The position numbers and the translations under genes were made by a program. Below are positions 1 through 8,032 of a stretch of DNA of 33,235 nt, piece by piece (the first letter of the stretch is position 1; every line of letters begins with the position of its first letter). The stretch comes from a virus: positions 1 to 33,235 of IMG/VR virus record IMGVR_UViG_3300028025_000013; one strand, written 5' to 3'. Below the pieces are notes generated by a model that saw only the letters and a program-made list of their open reading frames with translations, did not search any database and was not told the DNA's origin.

Positions 1-120
1 AAACTGATTTATATTGATGGTTCACTTTGGAGGTTGAATAAGGTCTTGGATTATAACCCTATGGACTTTAACGTGACCAAAGTTGAACTTATTAAAGTAA
101 TTGAATTAACATACGTTTAA
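1..120 (+). CDS. 3' end of tail tip/baseplate protein (partial; full copy at 31195-33228)
   Basis: This is the last 39 codons plus the TAA stop of the 677-residue protein encoded complete at 31195-33228. The fragment has no start because the window cuts the circle here. It is not a separate or broken gene. The tape measure gene begins one base after the stop, at 122. Confidence 0.95.
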   Translation, partial: KLIYIDGSLWRLNKVLDYNPMDFNVTKVELIKVIELTYV

Positions 121-127
121 TATGGCA
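1..127. repeat. Left copy of 127-bp terminal redundancy (circular assembly overlap)
   Basis: These 127 bases are identical to 33109-33235. The copy holds the last 40 codons (including stop) of the tail tip gene and the first two codons of the tape measure gene. An exact 127-base overlap equals a common largest k-mer of short-read assemblers, so I read it as the overlap left when a circular graph was cut. It is not good evidence for a physical terminal repeat. It does indicate that the genome is complete and either circular or circularly permuted. Confidence 0.95.
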
Positions 128-1777
128 GAGGAAATAATAGGTCTCAAGATAGAAGTTGATGGGAGTGATGTAGGCAAATCGGTTGGTTCATTAAAGAAGC
201 AACTTAGAGAAGCACAAAATGAAGTCACGGCATTATCTGATAAGTTCGGAGCAACATCTAAAGAGGCAATTAATGCAGCAAAGAAGGCAGCACAGTTAAA
301 GGATGCCATCGGAGATGCGAAAGCGTTAACAGATGCCTTCAATCCTGATGCAAAGTTCAAAGCATTAACCGCATCTTTGTCGGGCGTTGCAGGTGGATTC
401 GCTGCATTGCAAGGTGCAGTCGGATTGTTCGGAAAGCAAACAGAAGCAGTTGAGAAAACCTTGTTAAAGGTTCAGTCTGCGATGGCACTTTCACAAGGTT
501 TACAGGCGGTTGGTGAGAGTATAGATTCATTCAAGCAGTTGGGTGCAGTAATCGGTAATAGCGTTTCTAAGGCATTCGGAACGCTTAGGAGTGCTATCAT
601 ATCAACTGGTATAGGTGCATTGGTTGTCGGTGTTGGTTTGTTGATTGCCAATTTTGAAACAGTTAAAAAAGTAGTACTTAATTTCATACCTGGTCTTGGC
701 AAACTTGCTGATTTTGTAGGTAATCTTGTTACAAAGTTTACTGATTTTGTAGGTATCACTTCAGAAGCAGATAGGGTTCTTGAAAAGTTAAGCAAGACAA
801 ATGCAAAGGCGAATGAGAACATAGAGGCAAGAGTAAAGTTATTGACTGCACAGGGTGGCAAAGAAAAAGAGGTTTACGCACTGCAAAAGGAAGCGAATGC
901 GAATGAAACGAATGCACTGCGTGAAAGGTTGAAACTTACTGGAACACTAACCGAGGAAGAAGCAAAAAGGTTCAGAGAGTTAAAGGTTGAGAATGCGGTC
1001 CTTGATGAAACAGAGAAAAAAAGAATAGCAGACAGAAATGCACAAATAGCAAAAGAAGCAGCAGAAAAGCAAAAGGAAAAAGATAAGATAAGGGCAGATT
1101 ACGAGGAAGGTCAAAACTTAATCCGTAGAGAAAAGGAACTTGCAGCAAACCTAACCACTACACAAATTCTTGGAATAACGGCAGCAGGTAAAGATGCACT
1201 TGTACAAACTCAAGTGGTTGCTAAAGGTGTAACAGATGCAATCATTGTAAGTGCTACTCAACAAGCAGAAGCAAAGAAGCAGTTAACCGATTATGAGAAA
1301 AATTTAGAAAAGCAGAAATTTGATGCACAAGTTCAACTTGCTTTACAATCACTTGCGACAGTTGGAAGTTTAATAGACCAAAACAGTGCAGCAGGTAAGG
1401 CAATTGCAGTTACTCAAGCAATCATAAACACTTACCAAGGTGCATCTAAAGCATTGGCACAAGGCGGTATCTTTGGACCAGTTGCAGCAGCAGCGACAAT
1501 CGCAGCAGGATTTATAAATGTTAAAAAGATTATCAGTACAAAAGTACCATCTGCAAAAGGAACGGGTAATGTTGCTGAATCAGGTAGTCCATCAATGTCT
1601 ATGTCTGCTGCACCAATCTCACCATCTGCACCAATTCAAAACACAGTAACTTCATTAAGTCAGCAATCCATCAACCAAATGGGGTCAGCAGCAGGTAGGG
1701 CATACGTTGTTGAATCTGACATCACCAACCAACAAGAAAAGATAATAAGAATAAACCGAGCAGCAAGACTTGGGTAA
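122..1777 (+). CDS. Tail tape measure protein
   Basis: This 551-residue protein probably sets tail length and fills the tail tube before DNA ejection. Residues 15-65 are Lys/Glu/Ala-rich and predicted helical. Residues 85-180 are Gly/Ala-rich with a strongly hydrophobic stretch near 158-177. A charged coiled-coil region follows at about 215-340, then a second Ala/Gly-rich hydrophobic stretch near 440-480 and a Ser/Pro-rich tail. That alternation is typical of tape measure proteins, although 551 residues is short and implies a modest tail. It follows the two tail tip genes and precedes the prohead protease. Placement after the tip genes is unusual, since tape measures commonly follow the chaperone directly. 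The start is an ATG one base after the previous stop. Confidence 0.85.
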   Translation: MAEEIIGLKIEVDGSDVGKSVGSLKKQLREAQNEVTALSDKFGATSKEAINAAKKAAQLKDAIGDAKALTDAFNPDAKFKALTASLSGVAGGFAALQGAVGLFGKQTEAVEKTLLKVQSAMALSQGLQAVGESIDSFKQLGAVIGNSVSKAFGTLRSAIISTGIGALVVGVGLLIANFETVKKVVLNFIPGLGKLADFVGNLVTKFTDFVGITSEADRVLEKLSKTNAKANENIEARVKLLTAQGGKEKEVYALQKEANANETNALRERLKLTGTLTEEEAKRFRELKVENAVLDETEKKRIADRNAQIAKEAAEKQKEKDKIRADYEEGQNLIRREKELAANLTTTQILGITAAGKDALVQTQVVAKGVTDAIIVSATQQAEAKKQLTDYEKNLEKQKFDAQVQLALQSLATVGSLIDQNSAAGKAIAVTQAIINTYQGASKALAQGGIFGPVAAAATIAAGFINVKKIISTKVPSAKGTGNVAESGSPSMSMSAAPISPSAPIQNTVTSLSQQSINQMGSAAGRAYVVESDITNQQEKIIRINRAARLG

Positions 1778-1787
1778 AACAAAACAA

Positions 1788-2684
1788 ATGGAAAAGAATA
1801 TACCTATTTTTAATTTAGAGATTACCAGTGACCTTGAGGATGATGTTGAGGTAGATACGATTAGTTTAGTTGACAGACCTGCTATTGAGAGGTCATTCCT
1901 TGCCTTCAACGAGGATGAGTTTGCTGAATCCTATACAGACTATCCCGAATCTGCAAAGAATAACGCACAAAGGGCATTGGATTGGGTAGAGAAGCACGGA
2001 TGGGGTTCTTGTGGTGAGGCAACTGGCAAAATAAGAGCAAACACCATCGCAAAGGGTGGACCTATCACGAGGGACACGATTGCTCGGATTAGTGGATTCA
2101 AGAGGCATCAACAGAATAAAGATGTCCCATACTCAGAAGGTTGCGGTGGTCTTATGTGGGATGCGTGGGGAGGTACTTCCATGATTGAGTGGGCAAGTAA
2201 TAAGTTAAAGGAAATTGATAAACAGAAGTTTGTCATCCAAGATGAAGAGCAACAAATCATCAGCGGTCCATTAATGTTGGCGGATACAAATATCTATCGC
2301 AACGACCATAACGGAGAATATTTTGTGCGGTTCAGTAAGGAAACGATAAAAAAGATTGCACAACGCTACTTCAAGAAAGGATACCAAGCAAACGTGAACC
2401 TTATGCACGATTCGGGGCAGTCGGTTGAAGGGGTGACTATGTTTGAATCATTTATAAGCGACAAGGTTAGAGGAATCTACCCCATGAAAGGATTTGAGGA
2501 TGTACCCGATGGGTCTTGGTTTGGTTCATTCAAGGTAGATAATCCCGAAGTATGGGCAGAGATTAAAGCAGGAAATGTCAGAGGGTTTAGCGTAGAAGGA
2601 CAGTTTAATTACAAGAAAACAGGAGATAAAAAGATTGAGCAACTATGGGAAAATGTCTTAGAAGTGCTATCTAAAGTTAAGTAG
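1788..2684 (+). CDS. Prohead protease, XkdF-like, with an extra N-terminal module
   Basis: This is a probable capsid maturation protease of 298 residues. The opening (DVEVDTISLVDRPAI) and the C-terminal half (ISGPLMLADTNIYRN, NLMHDSGQSVEG, VRGFSVEGQF) resemble the XkdF-type phage protease family. Counting from the ATG at 1788, His207 and Ser268 are the likely catalytic pair by analogy with HK97-type proteases. Between them and the N-terminus, at about residues 52-140, lies an inserted module rich in Trp, Gly and Cys (ALDWVEKHGWGSCG, SEGCGGLMWDAWGG). I know similar segments from Bacteroidota phage proteins but cannot name a function. The frame stays open to a TTG at 1770, but the ATG at 1788 with its A-rich leader is the better start. 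It lies directly before scaffold and capsid genes, as expected for a protease. Confidence 0.75.
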   Translation: MEKNIPIFNLEITSDLEDDVEVDTISLVDRPAIERSFLAFNEDEFAESYTDYPESAKNNAQRALDWVEKHGWGSCGEATGKIRANTIAKGGPITRDTIARISGFKRHQQNKDVPYSEGCGGLMWDAWGGTSMIEWASNKLKEIDKQKFVIQDEEQQIISGPLMLADTNIYRNDHNGEYFVRFSKETIKKIAQRYFKKGYQANVNLMHDSGQSVEGVTMFESFISDKVRGIYPMKGFEDVPDGSWFGSFKVDNPEVWAEIKAGNVRGFSVEGQFNYKKTGDKKIEQLWENVLEVLSKVK

Positions 2685-2707
2685 CATTTTTTCATAGCGT
2701 TGATTGA

Positions 2708-2740
2708 GGCAGGGTATTTCTATACCTTGCCTTTTTTCTT
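2708..2740 (+). terminator. Hairpin with U-tract between protease and scaffold genes
   Basis: GGCAGGGTAT (2708-2717) pairs with ATACCTTGCC (2722-2731), a 10-bp stem with one G-T pair and a TTCT loop. Six T, one C and two T follow. It looks like an intrinsic terminator or attenuator 47 bases before the scaffold start. It rules out the longer reading of the scaffold frame back to a TTG at 2700, which would run through the stem. Confidence 0.7.
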
Positions 2741-2786
2741 ATATGGTACATTGATTAATGCCTTCTATTTATTGCTAAAAGTTATT

Positions 2787-3380
2787 ATGACAACTTTAGA
2801 AGCAATTAATAAGATAAAACAAATGTTTGCAGATGCAGGTGAACTCCCTAAACCATCTGCAATGCCATTGCAATCTATGGCAGAGTATGTCTTGAAAAGC
2901 GGTGCAAAGGTGATGATTGATAAGTTTGAGGTTGGCGGTAAGGTTACCCTGGTTGATGAGGGTGGCAACGAAGTTCCTGCTCCTGCAGGTGACCATGAGT
3001 TAGTTGATGGTTCTGTTATCACACTTGATGACAATTCTATCATCACTGCAATTAAAGTCCCTGAAGTAGAACTTCCTGAAGTTCCTGAGGTACAAATTGA
3101 AGTTGAATCTAAGAAGATAGAAGAGGACATGATGAAGAAGAAGATTGAAGAAATGCAGAAGCAACTTGATGAGATTAAGATGGCATACGATGCCAAACTT
3201 GCCTCTCAAGAAGCAAAGTTCAGCAAGGGCATGAGTGATGTTTCAGATGTTTTGGTTCAACTTTTAAACACACCATCTGCAAACGCTACAGAAACACCAA
3301 AGGAAAAGTTTAATCAGCATTTTGAGAAGAAAGAAGATAAAATCAGTCGCTTTCTTGCATTCGCAAAGACAATTAAGTAA
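2787..3380 (+). CDS. Putative capsid scaffolding protein
   Basis: This 197-residue protein is called a scaffold from position and composition. It lies between the protease and the major capsid gene. Its centre (residues about 75-125) is Glu/Val/Pro-rich and then becomes a strongly charged coiled coil (about 110-150, with KKKIEEMQKQLDEIKMAYDAK). The C-terminal end is polar. The N-terminal part (residues 1-75) holds a Gly-rich segment with EVGGKVTLVDEGGNEV that may be a small beta domain. The ATG at 2787 is chosen because the frame upstream crosses the terminator hairpin. No family is recognised with certainty; a capsid decoration or head-assembly role is possible. Confidence 0.6.
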   Translation: MTTLEAINKIKQMFADAGELPKPSAMPLQSMAEYVLKSGAKVMIDKFEVGGKVTLVDEGGNEVPAPAGDHELVDGSVITLDDNSIITAIKVPEVELPEVPEVQIEVESKKIEEDMMKKKIEEMQKQLDEIKMAYDAKLASQEAKFSKGMSDVSDVLVQLLNTPSANATETPKEKFNQHFEKKEDKISRFLAFAKTIK

Positions 3381-3410
3381 AAATATCTCAAACAATAAAA
3401 ATTAAATAAA

Positions 3411-4361
3411 ATGAGTTTTAGTGTAGGAACATTGGCAAACTATACCAAAGAGAACGAAGCACTTCTTGTTGCATCTTCTGTCCTTGGTAGCAAAACTGCT
3501 TCACTTATTAAGGAGCAAGGTAATGTAATGCTTGGAGTAAAATCGGCAGAAACCATCAATATCATGGATACTGATGCAATCTTTCAAGATGGTTCTTCTT
3601 GCGGATTTAACGCATCAGGTCTGACATCTTTCACACAAAGGACCGTAACCGTTGGTAAAATCAAGGTTAACGAAGCATTGTGTATGAAAGACCTTGAAGC
3701 AAAGTATTTGCAAAAAGCACTCCCTGCAGGTTCTATGTATGATAGCATGGTTTATTCTGAGGAGTATTCAAGAAGGAAGACAGAAAAAATCTCTTCACAA
3801 CTTGAGAAGGCTTTGTGGCAAGGTAACACATCAAGCGTTGATGTAAACTTGAACAAGTTCACAGGTTTGATTTCTTTGATTACTACCGCAGGTGCATCTG
3901 TTGTAAATGCCAATAGCGTTGCTTATCATGGTTCAGTAGAAACTGCAATCACTGCAGGAAATGTTATCAGCATCTTTGATTCTATCTACAAAGCAATCCC
4001 CGCCCAAGTTGTTGACAAGGATGATATGGTAATCTTCTGTGGTATGGACACTTTCCGTACTTACACTGTTGCCTTGAAAACTGCTAATCAGTTTCATTAC
4101 ACAGTAGACCAAAAGGCAAATGGTGAGTTCATCCTCCCTGGCACTACCATCAAGGTAATTGCAGTACAAGGTCTGAATGGTACAAATGACATCGTAGCAG
4201 CAAGGATTTCTAACTTGTTCATCGGAACTGACCTTCTGAACGAAGAGGAAAGATTTGAAATCTTCTACGCTAAGGAAGCAGACCAAGTAAGGTTCGTATC
4301 TGAATTCAAAATGGGTGTAAACTTTGCATTCCCTGATGAGATTGTTAAGTTCTTCGTTTAA
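3411..4361 (+). CDS. Major capsid protein
   Basis: This 316-residue protein is the probable HK97-fold shell subunit. Support is its position after protease and scaffold, its length, and features typical of such subunits in Bacteroidota phages: a helical N-terminus, a central part with many short beta strands, the segment DKDDMVIFCGMDTFRTY before the C-terminal third, and an ending where residues contact a bound or assembled state (DQVRFVSEFKMGVNFAFPDEIVKFFV is split by charged turns). The leader aaattaaataaaATG fixes the start. A hairpin follows the stop by 11 bases and probably shapes or stabilises its abundant mRNA. Confidence 0.75.
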   Translation: MSFSVGTLANYTKENEALLVASSVLGSKTASLIKEQGNVMLGVKSAETINIMDTDAIFQDGSSCGFNASGLTSFTQRTVTVGKIKVNEALCMKDLEAKYLQKALPAGSMYDSMVYSEEYSRRKTEKISSQLEKALWQGNTSSVDVNLNKFTGLISLITTAGASVVNANSVAYHGSVETAITAGNVISIFDSIYKAIPAQVVDKDDMVIFCGMDTFRTYTVALKTANQFHYTVDQKANGEFILPGTTIKVIAVQGLNGTNDIVAARISNLFIGTDLLNEEERFEIFYAKEADQVRFVSEFKMGVNFAFPDEIVKFFV

Positions 4362-4372
4362 ATAACATTGTA

Positions 4373-4407
4373 GGTGAGGGGTGGTATCCATCCCTTGCCT
4401 TCATTTT
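4373..4407 (+). terminator. Hairpin after major capsid gene
   Basis: GGTGAGGGGTGG (4373-4384) pairs with CCATCCCTTGCC (4388-4399), a 12-bp stem with three G-T pairs and a TAT loop. TTCATTTT follows. The next gene starts at 4420, too close for a promoter in between, so this is more likely a leaky terminator or an mRNA-stabilising hairpin than a full stop. Confidence 0.6.
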
Positions 4408-4419
4408 AAATTTTATAAT

Positions 4420-4932
4420 ATGCCGTGTGCTTTAACTCAAGGATATGTATTGGATTGTAAAGAATCCATTGGTGGTATCAAAGCGGTTTGGTTCATTCCA
4501 TTCGGTGATGTTACTACGATAACAGAGGCATCAGGTGTTGTTACTACTATTACAAAGTCAGCAGGAAAGGTTTTTTATAAGTATCAACTTGTAAAGCAAA
4601 CCTCTTCACTTACTGAGAATATCACTGCCTCCGTTGAGAATGGCACTGTATTCTATGCCCAAGAATTATCAATCATCCTCAATAAACTTCAAGCAAGTAC
4701 AAGAAATGAGATTTTGCTTCTTGCAAAAAATAATCTCCTTGCAGTAGTTCAGGATGGCAACGATAAATATTGGTTGCTTGGTAAGGTCAACGGTGCTGAT
4801 TTGACTGGTGGTAATGGTGCGACTGGTACTGCTTTCGGAGATAGGAATGGTTACACATTGACCTTCACAGGCAATGAACCTGCACTTGCTCCTGAAGTTT
4901 CAAGTTCAATAATTGCAGGATTAACTGCGTAA
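4420..4932 (+). CDS. Putative major tail (tube) protein
   Basis: This 170-residue protein belongs to a type I associate with Bacteroidota phages and prophages, opening with ALTQGYVLDCKESIGGIKAV. The middle has alternating beta strands (FYKYQLVKQTSSLTENI, NGTVFYAQELSIILNKL). The C-terminal part, YWLLGKVNGADLTGG followed by RNGYTLTFTGNE, resembles the end of tail tube proteins, where a final strand carries G-x-TLTF-x-G. It sits between two hairpins, as expected for an abundant structural protein. A head decoration protein is the main alternative. The ATG at 4420 is chosen because the GTG at 4381 lies inside the hairpin. Confidence 0.5.
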   Translation: MPCALTQGYVLDCKESIGGIKAVWFIPFGDVTTITEASGVVTTITKSAGKVFYKYQLVKQTSSLTENITASVENGTVFYAQELSIILNKLQASTRNEILLLAKNNLLAVVQDGNDKYWLLGKVNGADLTGGNGATGTAFGDRNGYTLTFTGNEPALAPEVSSSIIAGLTA

Positions 4933-4954
4933 ATAGGAAGGTTTAGAATTGAGT

Positions 4955-4986
4955 AAGGGTGTCCATTTCGGATGCCCTTTCTTTTT
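4955..4986 (+). terminator. Hairpin with U-tract after tail-tube candidate
   Basis: AAGGGTGTCC (4955-4964) pairs with GGATGCCCTT (4970-4979), a 10-bp stem with two wobble pairs and an ATTTC loop. The run T-C-TTTTT follows. It lies 22 bases after the stop at 4932 and 35 before the next ATG. It resembles the hairpins before scaffold and after the capsid gene. Confidence 0.65.
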
Positions 4987-5020
4987 GGGTAAAAGTCAAA
5001 GGATTACCTATTTAGACATA

Positions 5021-5398
5021 ATGATACAACTGACACAAGGTTCAACTGAGTTCATTTACCTAACATTAACGGAGAAGCAAACGATTGCTACTCCTAATTA
5101 CCTTTTCCGATTTGTCAATAGGACTACACGGGATGAGGTAGTTTTTGTTTTGCTGAATGCTCTTGATGTATCACCTTTCAAGGATAGGTACAATAAGTTC
5201 AGTATTAAAGTACCAAAGTACTTTGGATTAGGTAACATTGGGGAGTGGTTGTATTATGTCTATGAGCAATCAAGTGCGTACAATGTAGACTATACCCAAG
5301 CAACGGGATTACTTGAGCAAGGAATAATGCAACTGTCACCATCAACCACATTTGAGTACACTCAACACGAGGTTGATAATACATATATAACAAGATGA
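5021..5398 (+). CDS. Conserved small phage structural protein, function unknown
   Basis: This 125-residue protein opens with MIQLTQGSTEFIYLTLTEKQ and contains YLFRFVNRTTRDEVVFVLL and FGLGNIGEWLYYVYEQSS. It reads as an all-beta sandwich with a conserved GEW-Y-V-YEQ strand. I have seen this kind of protein beside head and tail genes of Bacteroidota phages, where it is usually annotated as hypothetical. A head-fibre, adaptor or baseplate role is possible but not shown. The ATG at 5021 is preferred over the TTG at 4949, which would place the hairpin in the coding region. Its stop overlaps the portal start in an ATGA. Confidence 0.6.
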   Translation: MIQLTQGSTEFIYLTLTEKQTIATPNYLFRFVNRTTRDEVVFVLLNALDVSPFKDRYNKFSIKVPKYFGLGNIGEWLYYVYEQSSAYNVDYTQATGLLEQGIMQLSPSTTFEYTQHEVDNTYITR

Positions 5399-7383
5399 AT
5401 GAATTAGTAATATTAAACTTCCAAGAGGCAAGGCAACCTGAATATAGAGAAAAGAGGGGGAAAGGGTATATTGAATTTGGTGAAAAGAATGATTACCCTA
5501 ACTATCTTTTGGCACTTTACAACAAGAGTCCAAAGCATAACGCTATTGTTAAAGGCAAGGTTAATTACATCATAGGCAACGGATGGAAGAGTGATGAATC
5601 CGACCCGATAGCGGAGCAGTTCATTGCTCAACCGAATCAATTTGAATCTTTGGATGATTTAACGAGGAAGGTATCTATTGATATTGAGATATTCGGAGGT
5701 GCTTACCTTGAGGTTATTTGGTCCGTTACTGGTGGGCAGTTGACTGATGTCTTGCACATTGACTATACTAAAATTAGGTCCAACACGGATAATACGCAGT
5801 TTTGGTACAAGAAAGATTGGAATGAGAGAAAGGATGAGTTAATCCCGATGATGGCATTCAACACGAAGGTCAGACAGGGTAAGCAGATACTTTATATAAA
5901 AGAGTATAGACCAGGTTTGGACACTTATGCTCTTCCAGGTTATATGGGTGCATTGAACTATATAGAATCCGATATAGAAGTCAGCAGACACGTTCTTGGC
6001 AATGCCCAAACGGGATTCAGTGCATCCAAACTTATTACCCTTCCCAATGGTGAACCTTCACCCGATGAGAAAAGGAACATTGAAAGAAGGTTTACAGATA
6101 GGTTTAGTGGCAGTGATGGTAAAAAGTTTATCTTATCTTTCACCACTGACCCTGCAAGGAAACCAATCATAGAGGACCTCGGTGCAAGTGATATCACTAA
6201 GGAGAACTTCACCAATGTTGACTTGATTATACAAAACAATTTGTTCGCAGGTCATCAGATTACCTCACCAAGTCTTTTTGGTATTGCAGAACCTGGTCAG
6301 TTGGGAAGCAGAACTCAGATGAGGGATTCTTATGAAATCTTCAAAAATACCTATGTAAACGATAAACAGAAGTTCCTTGAATCTATATTCAATCAACTTG
6401 CAACATTAAAGGGTGCGACTTCTGAAATCACAATTATACCAGTTGAACCTATCGGATTTGAATTGAGTGAGGCAGCACTTTTGCAGATTGCTCCTAAAGA
6501 ATGGTTATTGGAGAAAGCAGGTATAGATGTTGCAAAATATGCACCAACTGCCACAACTGAACCAAGCATAAACCAAGAACAAGCAGAGGTAAACGATAAT
6601 CTCAAGAACCTAAGCGGTAGACAATACCAACACTTGATGCGTGTTATTAGGCAATTTTCTCAAGGTAAGATATCCAAAGAGATTGCAGTTACTATGCTCA
6701 AGTCAGGTCTTGGAATGACTGACAACGAGGTTAATGCTATGCTCGGAATAGATGATGACCCAATGACAGAAGACCTAAACTTTTCTGCACTTGATGAGGA
6801 CACTGTTATAGGCTTATTCAGAGAGGTTGGAGAACCGAAGGCAGATTATAATATCATCCAATCAAAGGCGGTTTTTAGCAGTCGGGATGCGTTTGCAGAG
6901 GGTGATTTAATAGACAAGACATTAGATAAGCAAATCCTTGCCTTGATTGATAAGGACAGGAAGATAAGCATTGATGACATTGCAAAGGCGGTAAGGAAAA
7001 GCAGAGAGGTGGTACAAGGAAGATTGAGTTACTTGGTTGAATCGGGTGCGGTAAGTTATGACCCAAAGATTGAGGAAAGGAAACTCACCAAACCATTAAG
7101 CAAGTTGGTGGATGATATGGATGTGACAACCTTTGAAGTCAAGTATTCTTATGAATGGAAACCGATTGTACCAAGTGATGAAAGGGATACTAAAAAACAT
7201 CCATCCAGGTCATTTTGCCGAAAGTTAATGGAAGAGGAGAGACTTTGGAGTAGAAGCGGAATTGAGATGCTAAGTGCAAGACTTGGGTACTCCGTATTTG
7301 ACAGAGGCGGTGGATGGTGGGGAGATTCTCCCTCTTGCAGACACGAATGGAGAAGGAACGTAGTAGTTAAAAAGAAAAAATAA
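5395..7383 (+). CDS. Portal protein with C-terminal winged-helix-like and Cys/His extension
   Basis: This 662-residue protein probably forms the dodecameric portal ring. Residues 25-110 (EKNDYPNYLLALYNKSPKH, then NYIIGNGWK and IDIEIFGGAYLEV) and 270-335 (ENFTNVDLIIQNNLFAGHQI, then SPSLFG and QLGSRTQMRDSYEIF) match the order of portal motifs in Bacteroidota phages. Two extra parts follow the portal core. Residues about 507-556 resemble a winged helix (DKQILALIDKDRKISIDDIA, SREVVQGRLSYLVESGAV). Residues 580-660 hold Cys608, Cys648 and His650 in a pattern (ARLGYSVFDRGGGWW, CRHEW) like the C-terminus of Mu gpF-type minor head proteins. No separate minor head gene was seen, so the portal may have absorbed that role. 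It overlaps the previous stop by four bases. Confidence 0.8.
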   Translation: MNELVILNFQEARQPEYREKRGKGYIEFGEKNDYPNYLLALYNKSPKHNAIVKGKVNYIIGNGWKSDESDPIAEQFIAQPNQFESLDDLTRKVSIDIEIFGGAYLEVIWSVTGGQLTDVLHIDYTKIRSNTDNTQFWYKKDWNERKDELIPMMAFNTKVRQGKQILYIKEYRPGLDTYALPGYMGALNYIESDIEVSRHVLGNAQTGFSASKLITLPNGEPSPDEKRNIERRFTDRFSGSDGKKFILSFTTDPARKPIIEDLGASDITKENFTNVDLIIQNNLFAGHQITSPSLFGIAEPGQLGSRTQMRDSYEIFKNTYVNDKQKFLESIFNQLATLKGATSEITIIPVEPIGFELSEAALLQIAPKEWLLEKAGIDVAKYAPTATTEPSINQEQAEVNDNLKNLSGRQYQHLMRVIRQFSQGKISKEIAVTMLKSGLGMTDNEVNAMLGIDDDPMTEDLNFSALDEDTVIGLFREVGEPKADYNIIQSKAVFSSRDAFAEGDLIDKTLDKQILALIDKDRKISIDDIAKAVRKSREVVQGRLSYLVESGAVSYDPKIEERKLTKPLSKLVDDMDVTTFEVKYSYEWKPIVPSDERDTKKHPSRSFCRKLMEEERLWSRSGIEMLSARLGYSVFDRGGGWWGDSPSCRHEWRRNVVVKKKK

Positions 7384-7976
7384 TGAGCAGGAATATACTT
7401 TTTATATCAGTAGATACGATAAAGGACAGAACAGGTTTGCACGTTAATGTAGACCCTAAGTTAGTATTTCCTGATATCCTTTATGCACAGGATGCTTACA
7501 TACTCCCTGCATTGGGTACGGCATTATATGAGAAGTTACAAACGGGTATTGAATGCGGTGATTTGAATTGTGATGAAGAAACCTTGCTGAACACCTACAT
7601 AACACCTTGCCTTGTTTACTATGTTATGAGTGAGTTGCCAATGGCACTATCTTATCAATTCTACAATAAAGGAGTGGTAAGAAAGTCGGGAGATAATCAA
7701 ACCGAACCAAGTGCATCAGAGTTGGCAGATGTTGCCAATCGTTATGGAGCAAGGGCGGAGTTCTACAAGCAAAGGTTAATCAAGTACCTCAAGCAAGAAT
7801 CTCAAGCAAGTGGCAAATATCCTGAGTACATAAACCCTGGCACGGGTGTTGATACCATTGTCCCCGATAATGATGCATACACTACTACAATATGGTTGGG
7901 GGATTATGATTGTGGGAGGTATAAAACATTTGAAGAGAAATATCAAGGAGATATAAATAGATGCTGTGGCGAATAA
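7383..7976 (+). CDS. Head-tail connector-like protein (DUF6712-like)
   Basis: This 197-residue protein begins NILFISVDTIKDRTGLHVNV and is largely helical, with ILPALGTALYEKLQTGI and YYVMSELPMALSYQFYNKGV. This resembles the DUF6712 group of phage proteins, which I take to be head-tail connector subunits because they sit between portal and tail terminator, as here. The C-terminal third (TIWLGDYDCGRYKTF) is polar. The gene starts on the last base of the portal stop. Its own 3' end overlaps a tiny open frame at 7961. The family match is from memory of sequence style, not a search. Confidence 0.6.
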   Translation: MSRNILFISVDTIKDRTGLHVNVDPKLVFPDILYAQDAYILPALGTALYEKLQTGIECGDLNCDEETLLNTYITPCLVYYVMSELPMALSYQFYNKGVVRKSGDNQTEPSASELADVANRYGARAEFYKQRLIKYLKQESQASGKYPEYINPGTGVDTIVPDNDAYTTTIWLGDYDCGRYKTFEEKYQGDINRCCGE

Positions 7977-8029
7977 AACATATACTAAAAAGAACCAAGA
8001 GAAACTGCGTGTGTATCTTGAAAAAATAA
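7961..8029 (+). CDS. Possible 22-residue peptide between connector and tail terminator genes
   Basis: ATG at 7961 opens a 22-codon frame reading MLWRIKHILKRTKRNCVCIL followed by two Lys and TAA. It is basic and amphipathic. AAGGAG lies at 7945-7950, 10 bases before the ATG, which is notable in a genome with few such sites, although that stretch also codes for the end of the connector. The frame fills an otherwise empty 56-base gap. It could be real or chance. Confidence 0.3.
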   Translation: MLWRIKHILKRTKRNCVCILKK

Positions 8030-8032
8030 AAA

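Noticed and set aside
1-127. Physical direct terminal repeat of the virion DNA
   Set aside because: The length is exactly 127, a standard largest assembly k-mer, and the repeat lies across coding sequence with no special features. An assembly overlap explains it better.
472-861. Minus-strand frames such as this 129-codon one
   Set aside because: All minus-strand frames mirror plus-strand genes, lack leaders and give low-complexity translations; none shows a family motif.
1770-1787. TTG start adding six residues to the prohead protease
   Set aside because: It overlaps the tape measure end, and an ATG at 1788 has the usual A-rich leader.
2700-2786. 29-residue N-terminal extension of the scaffold protein
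   Set aside because: It starts at TTG and runs through a terminator hairpin; the ATG at 2787 is normal.
4381-4419. GTG start upstream of the tail-tube candidate
   Set aside because: It lies in the hairpin after the capsid gene. The ATG at 4420 begins the recognisable protein.
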